From: Phycisphaerae bacterium
GTDB taxonomy: Bacteria; Planctomycetota; Phycisphaerae; UBA1845
Length of the DNA: 64,000 nucleotides
NCBI GenBank assembly: GCA_028289375.1
Contig: JANQQK010000069.1
Location: forward strand, 104,497 to 168,496
Direction: 5' to 3'
The notes beneath the pieces were generated by a model. That model did no database searches. It was not told the origin of the DNA and worked only from the letters and a program-made list of their open reading frames with translations. The position numbers and the translations under genes are program-made. The first letter of the stretch is position 1, and the number at the start of each line of letters is the position of its first letter. This document shows, one piece after another, positions 60,968 to 64,000 of this stretch.

Positions 60968-62881
60968 ATGGCAATCAAACAACTGACGGAAGAGCAGATT
61001 CGCGAATGGTCCGTGGAGCAGAAGGACCGGTGGTGGCTTGAGAACGTGTTTCGCGGCAACATGCCGCAACTCACGCTGCGGTCCGGCCTATTCGGCATGA
61101 TCATCGGCGGTGTGCTGTCGCTGACGAATTTGTACGTTGGCATGCGGACTGGCTGGACGCTCGGCGTGGGCATCACATCGGTCATTCTGGCATTCGTGTT
61201 CTTCAAGGTGGCAGAGAGCATCGGGCTGGCCAATGAGTTCACGATTCTCGAGAACAACTGCATGCAGTCGATCGCGACGGCGGCGGGGTACATGACGTCG
61301 CCGATGATTGCCAGCTTGGCCGCCTATATGATGATTAAGCAAGTTGTGATCCCCTGGGAACACACGATGTTGTACGTCATTGTGGTTGCGATTCTGGGGG
61401 TCTTGTTTGCCTTTCCACTTAAGCGGCGGTTCATCAACGACGAGCAACATCCGTTTCCCGAAGGACGGGCTGCAGGTGTGGTCATGGACGCATTGCACAC
61501 GGCTGAGGCCGGTGACGGTATTTTCAAGGGCAAGCTGCTTGTGTTCTTTGGTGTCATCTCGGCTGGTTTGGAGTTTTTCAAGCAGGAGGACATCCTCCAG
61601 CGCATCGGTCTCAAGTTCATGGCGTTGCCACACTCGCTTGAAGGCTGGATCTACAACTTGGTGGGTTCGAAGGCGAAGATCGGCGACGTTCCGCTTCCAG
61701 ATCTGACCGTTAGCATCGAACCAGACCACGTGATGATGGCCGCGGGTGGCTTGATGGGCATTCGAACGGGCGTATCGTTGTTGATCGGCGCGATCATCAA
61801 CTACTGCATTCTCGCCCCAATGCTGATTGGCTATGGCGACATCTATGGCAAGGTCGGCAGTGACGGTTTGATGCACTTCGGCTTCAAGCAAATCACGACA
61901 TGGGCGTTGTGGGGCGGCGTGGCCATGATGACCACTGCCAGTCTGTTCGCATTCCTAAGCAAGCCAAAGATGATCTTCAGTGCCTTTGCGGGCGTCCTCG
62001 GTGGGAAGCGAAGCGCGGACGACGATTGCCTCAAGGACATTGAACTGCCGATGAGTGTGTTCGTGATCGGAATCCCGATCGTGGGGGCGGCTGTCGTGTG
62101 GATCGTGCACGCATTCTTCGATGTCGGCATTATTGCGGGCATCATTGCCGTTCCACTGGTGTTTGTCTTTACCATCATCGCTGCACATTCGACGGCTCTT
62201 ACGTCGATCACACCGACCGGAGCACTTGGCAAGCTGACGCAGGTCACGTTTGCCGGGATCGCGCCGGGGAATGTCAGCACGAACATCATCAGCGCGTCGA
62301 TAACGGGCGAAGTTTCGGGCAATGCGTCCAACCTGCTCATGGACATCAAGCCAGGTTACATGCTCGGCGGCAAGCCGCGACATCAGGCCGTTGGTCACGT
62401 CCTCGGGATCATCGCCGGAGCGCTGTGCTCTGTCCCAGTCTTCTATCTCGCATTCCTGAAGAACGACCCGAACGGGTTGATCTCGGATCAGTATCCGATG
62501 CCGGCGGCGCAGGTCTGGAAGGCTGTCGCCGAGGTCTTGACACGTGGACTGTCGGAACTGCACGAAACAGCCATCTTTGCAGCGATCGCCGGCGGCCTTC
62601 TCGGCATCTTTCTGGAACTCATCAAGGTGGTGTCCAAGGGGCGTTTCCCGATCTCAGCTGTGGGCATGGGGCTGGCGTTCGTGATTCCGTTTACGACGTG
62701 CTTTGCGATGTTCATGGGTTCGTTCTTGTTCTGGATCGCGGCGCGGACGTTTAAGAATGATCGCTCGCTGTTGAAGCGGACGTTTGTGGATAATCTTGAG
62801 CCGGTGTGTGCGGGCGTGATCGCCGGCGGTGCGTTGCTTGGTATTGGTGCACAGGTCTTTAACGTATTGCAGGGTGGGTGA
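60968..62881 (+). CDS. OPT-family oligopeptide transporter
   Basis: 637 residues from the ATG at 60968; the frame is open upstream without protein-like sequence. About 14-16 membrane helices. OPT landmarks are the early LTLRSGLFGMIIGGVLSLTNLYVGMRTGW (in parts: LTNLYVGMRTGWTLG), ENNCMQSIATAAGYM and ISASITGEVSGNASNLLMDIKPGYMLGG. OPT proteins import oligopeptides or metal chelates with protons. The lipoprotein gene starts on the last base of its stop codon (TGATG), and an aminopeptidase gene follows, which supports peptide uptake. Confidence 0.9.
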   Translation: MAIKQLTEEQIREWSVEQKDRWWLENVFRGNMPQLTLRSGLFGMIIGGVLSLTNLYVGMRTGWTLGVGITSVILAFVFFKVAESIGLANEFTILENNCMQSIATAAGYMTSPMIASLAAYMMIKQVVIPWEHTMLYVIVVAILGVLFAFPLKRRFINDEQHPFPEGRAAGVVMDALHTAEAGDGIFKGKLLVFFGVISAGLEFFKQEDILQRIGLKFMALPHSLEGWIYNLVGSKAKIGDVPLPDLTVSIEPDHVMMAAGGLMGIRTGVSLLIGAIINYCILAPMLIGYGDIYGKVGSDGLMHFGFKQITTWALWGGVAMMTTASLFAFLSKPKMIFSAFAGVLGGKRSADDDCLKDIELPMSVFVIGIPIVGAAVVWIVHAFFDVGIIAGIIAVPLVFVFTIIAAHSTALTSITPTGALGKLTQVTFAGIAPGNVSTNIISASITGEVSGNASNLLMDIKPGYMLGGKPRHQAVGHVLGIIAGALCSVPVFYLAFLKNDPNGLISDQYPMPAAQVWKAVAEVLTRGLSELHETAIFAAIAGGLLGIFLELIKVVSKGRFPISAVGMGLAFVIPFTTCFAMFMGSFLFWIAARTFKNDRSLLKRTFVDNLEPVCAGVIAGGALLGIGAQVFNVLQGG

Positions 62882-63798
62882 TGAACGTGCGAACGACAAC
62901 GATGCGACTGATGCTGATGGCGTGCTTTCCATGTCTGGCGGTGATGGGCTGCAAAGAGACGCCACCGACCAACGCCGACGAGGTGCTCGACTACGTTCGC
63001 AACGCGAGCGTCGGAGCGCAGGTGCGACGGCTTGATCCTGAAGCTCAAGAGTATGTGAACGGCGTAATGAAGGCCTACCGCGAATGGAAAGCGAAGTGGG
63101 ACAACTCGATAGCGGCTATACAGAAGATCAATCCCTTGCAGAACGATGAGCCTGTCAGTGCGGAAGAGTCTCTGAAGCACATGTCAGATATGCAGGCGAG
63201 AATGGCAGAGATGAGCAGTCAGCAAGCCATCGCCCCGCTCACTGAGGCCATTTTATCCGTTCCTGACTTACCCGGCGGCCTAAGTACGCGCGATGGACCA
63301 CTCAGGAACGCCGTTTCAGCTCTTCTCATTTACCCAGGACGTGATTCACCTGCGATTGAATCGCTGGCAAAGGATCAGGTAGCAGCTTTTCAGCACTATA
63401 ACGAGCTCATGGCCTCATGCACGGAGCGTGTTCGATCGTCGACTGCGCCCGACGATCCAAGGGGGTTCTCCACGGAGATCATGTCGTGCATGAATGACGC
63501 AAGGCGCGGTGCCCGAAAGGATTCCATCGTCGCATCAATCTCACGGCTCGAATCAAAGCTGGAGGAGCACATCAAGGCGCGAACCGACACTGTTGCGGAG
63601 AAGCAAGACGTGCGGAAGACGGGCCTTGAAGACCTGAACAACATACGGCGATACCGAGCACTTGAGATGAAAGTTCATTATCATGATGCAATCGTCTCCA
63701 GTTCCGAAAAGGAGCTTCGCAAGGCCAAAACGGAACTCGACAAGCTCGAGAATCCGAAAGAGTCGGAAACCGAGAGTAAGGACGACGACGCATCATGA
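62881..63798 (+). CDS. Putative lipoprotein, helical
   Basis: 305 residues from the ATG at 62881 overlapping the transporter stop. The N-terminus is hydrophobic and ends in LAVMGC, a lipobox-like site. The rest is helical and charged with a coiled-coil-like end (about 215-300: SRLESKLEEHIKARTDTVAEK, YHDAIVSSSEKELRKAKTELDKLE). Codon use is less GC-biased than the neighbours. Family unknown. Overlaps on both sides with OPT and aminopeptidase genes suggest that it serves the same process. Confidence 0.68.
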   Translation: MNVRTTTMRLMLMACFPCLAVMGCKETPPTNADEVLDYVRNASVGAQVRRLDPEAQEYVNGVMKAYREWKAKWDNSIAAIQKINPLQNDEPVSAEESLKHMSDMQARMAEMSSQQAIAPLTEAILSVPDLPGGLSTRDGPLRNAVSALLIYPGRDSPAIESLAKDQVAAFQHYNELMASCTERVRSSTAPDDPRGFSTEIMSCMNDARRGARKDSIVASISRLESKLEEHIKARTDTVAEKQDVRKTGLEDLNNIRRYRALEMKVHYHDAIVSSSEKELRKAKTELDKLENPKESETESKDDDAS

Positions 63799-64000
63799 TG
63801 CTCGACCCGCGATTTGATAAATTGGCCGACGTGCTCGTGAAGTACTCGGTTAAGGTGAAAAAGGACGACGTCGTTCGCATTCGGATGGCCACCGTTGCGG
63901 AACCGCTGGCGCTCGCGCTTTACCGTCGCATCATCGAAGCCGGTGGGCATCCGGTCCTACGGCTGGCGAGCGAAGAGTGTGCCGAGCTTCTGGTACGCCA
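63795..64000 (+). CDS. N-terminal part of an M29-type aminopeptidase (partial)
   Basis: 68 residues are visible before the window ends. The start (ATG at 63795, with a second Met next) overlaps the lipoprotein stop by four bases. The sequence MLDPRFDKLADVLVKYSVKV, VVRIRMATVAEPLALALYR and AGGHPVLRL is typical of the N-terminus of thermophilic-type M29 aminopeptidases. These metal enzymes remove N-terminal residues from peptides. Position after an OPT transporter fits peptide use. The catalytic part is outside the window. Confidence 0.8.
   Translation, partial: MMLDPRFDKLADVLVKYSVKVKKDDVVRIRMATVAEPLALALYRRIIEAGGHPVLRLASEECAELLVR

Overview
The window looks like a chromosomal segment of a planctomycete, most probably class Phycisphaerae. 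This is inferred from protein style, not from an rRNA gene, since none is present. The pointers are many secreted proteins with PEP-CTERM-type C-termini, dockerin-like DxDxDG(D)VxxxD motifs with the CFTGP...C.C lead-in common in this group, small membrane proteins with a CPxCG...CPECG zinc ribbon, a fused SecD-SecF, and ribosomal protein genes (rpsD, infA, rpmB) scattered outside their usual operons. The DNA is GC-rich, so long antisense ORFs are common. I see no tRNA, rRNA, CRISPR array, insertion sequence, integrase or phage gene.

Layout. 1-3314: tail of a probable zinc metalloprotease, a terminator, then the three-gene proton-translocating transhydrogenase operon pntAA-pntAB-pntB. 3277-4775: two secreted P-domain proteins with PEP-CTERM tails. 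5202-8762: serA, then a cysteine desulfurase coupled to a secreted S1/P1-type nuclease. 8779-13516: a small lipoprotein, an outer-membrane channel-like protein, a receiver domain lacking its phospho-acceptor Asp, and an OmpR-type regulator with its histidine kinase. 13556-18479: small proteins, an EF-G-like GTPase and a rhodanese-DoxX pair. 18564-22550: an aspartate aminotransferase and secreted PEP-CTERM/CHRD and unknown proteins. 22570-28057: a fused 2-oxoacid dehydrogenase E1, a glutaryl-CoA-type acyl-CoA dehydrogenase and a GH20 hexosaminidase. 28058-31469: a gene-poor stretch with strong hairpins, then a minus-strand run of ECF sigma factor, membrane protein with an extracytoplasmic dockerin motif, and secreted dockerin protein. 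31581-34479: a TolC-like protein, infA and rpsD. 34581-41984: NhaC-type antiporter, MFS protein, and gatC-gatA-GNAT-amidohydrolase run, with rpmB behind its own terminator. 42140-49680: two unknown genes meeting at a CACGTG, a secreted protein with a near-leaderless promoter, a very large SecDF, a LysM protein and a DUF72 protein. 50102-54172: HTH-receiver fusion, TMTC-like membrane protein, miaB, clpS. 54180-58509: matrixin-like protease with PKD repeats and two VPAPGA-tailed secreted proteins. 58895-64000: a GT2-cupin-methyltransferase run, then OPT transporter, lipoprotein and M29 aminopeptidase (cut by the window end).

How the genes fit together. The envelope theme dominates: SecDF exports proteins, several exported proteins carry C-terminal anchor/sorting signals of at least three kinds, and dockerin motifs appear both on an exported protein and on a membrane protein next to an ECF sigma factor. 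I regard that sigma/TM-dockerin/secreted-dockerin operon (29037-31469) as the best candidate for an undescribed system: a surface or periplasmic dockerin module wired to a sigma factor. The remaining genes are mostly ordinary housekeeping and metabolism. All functions are assigned by reading motifs; no database search was run.
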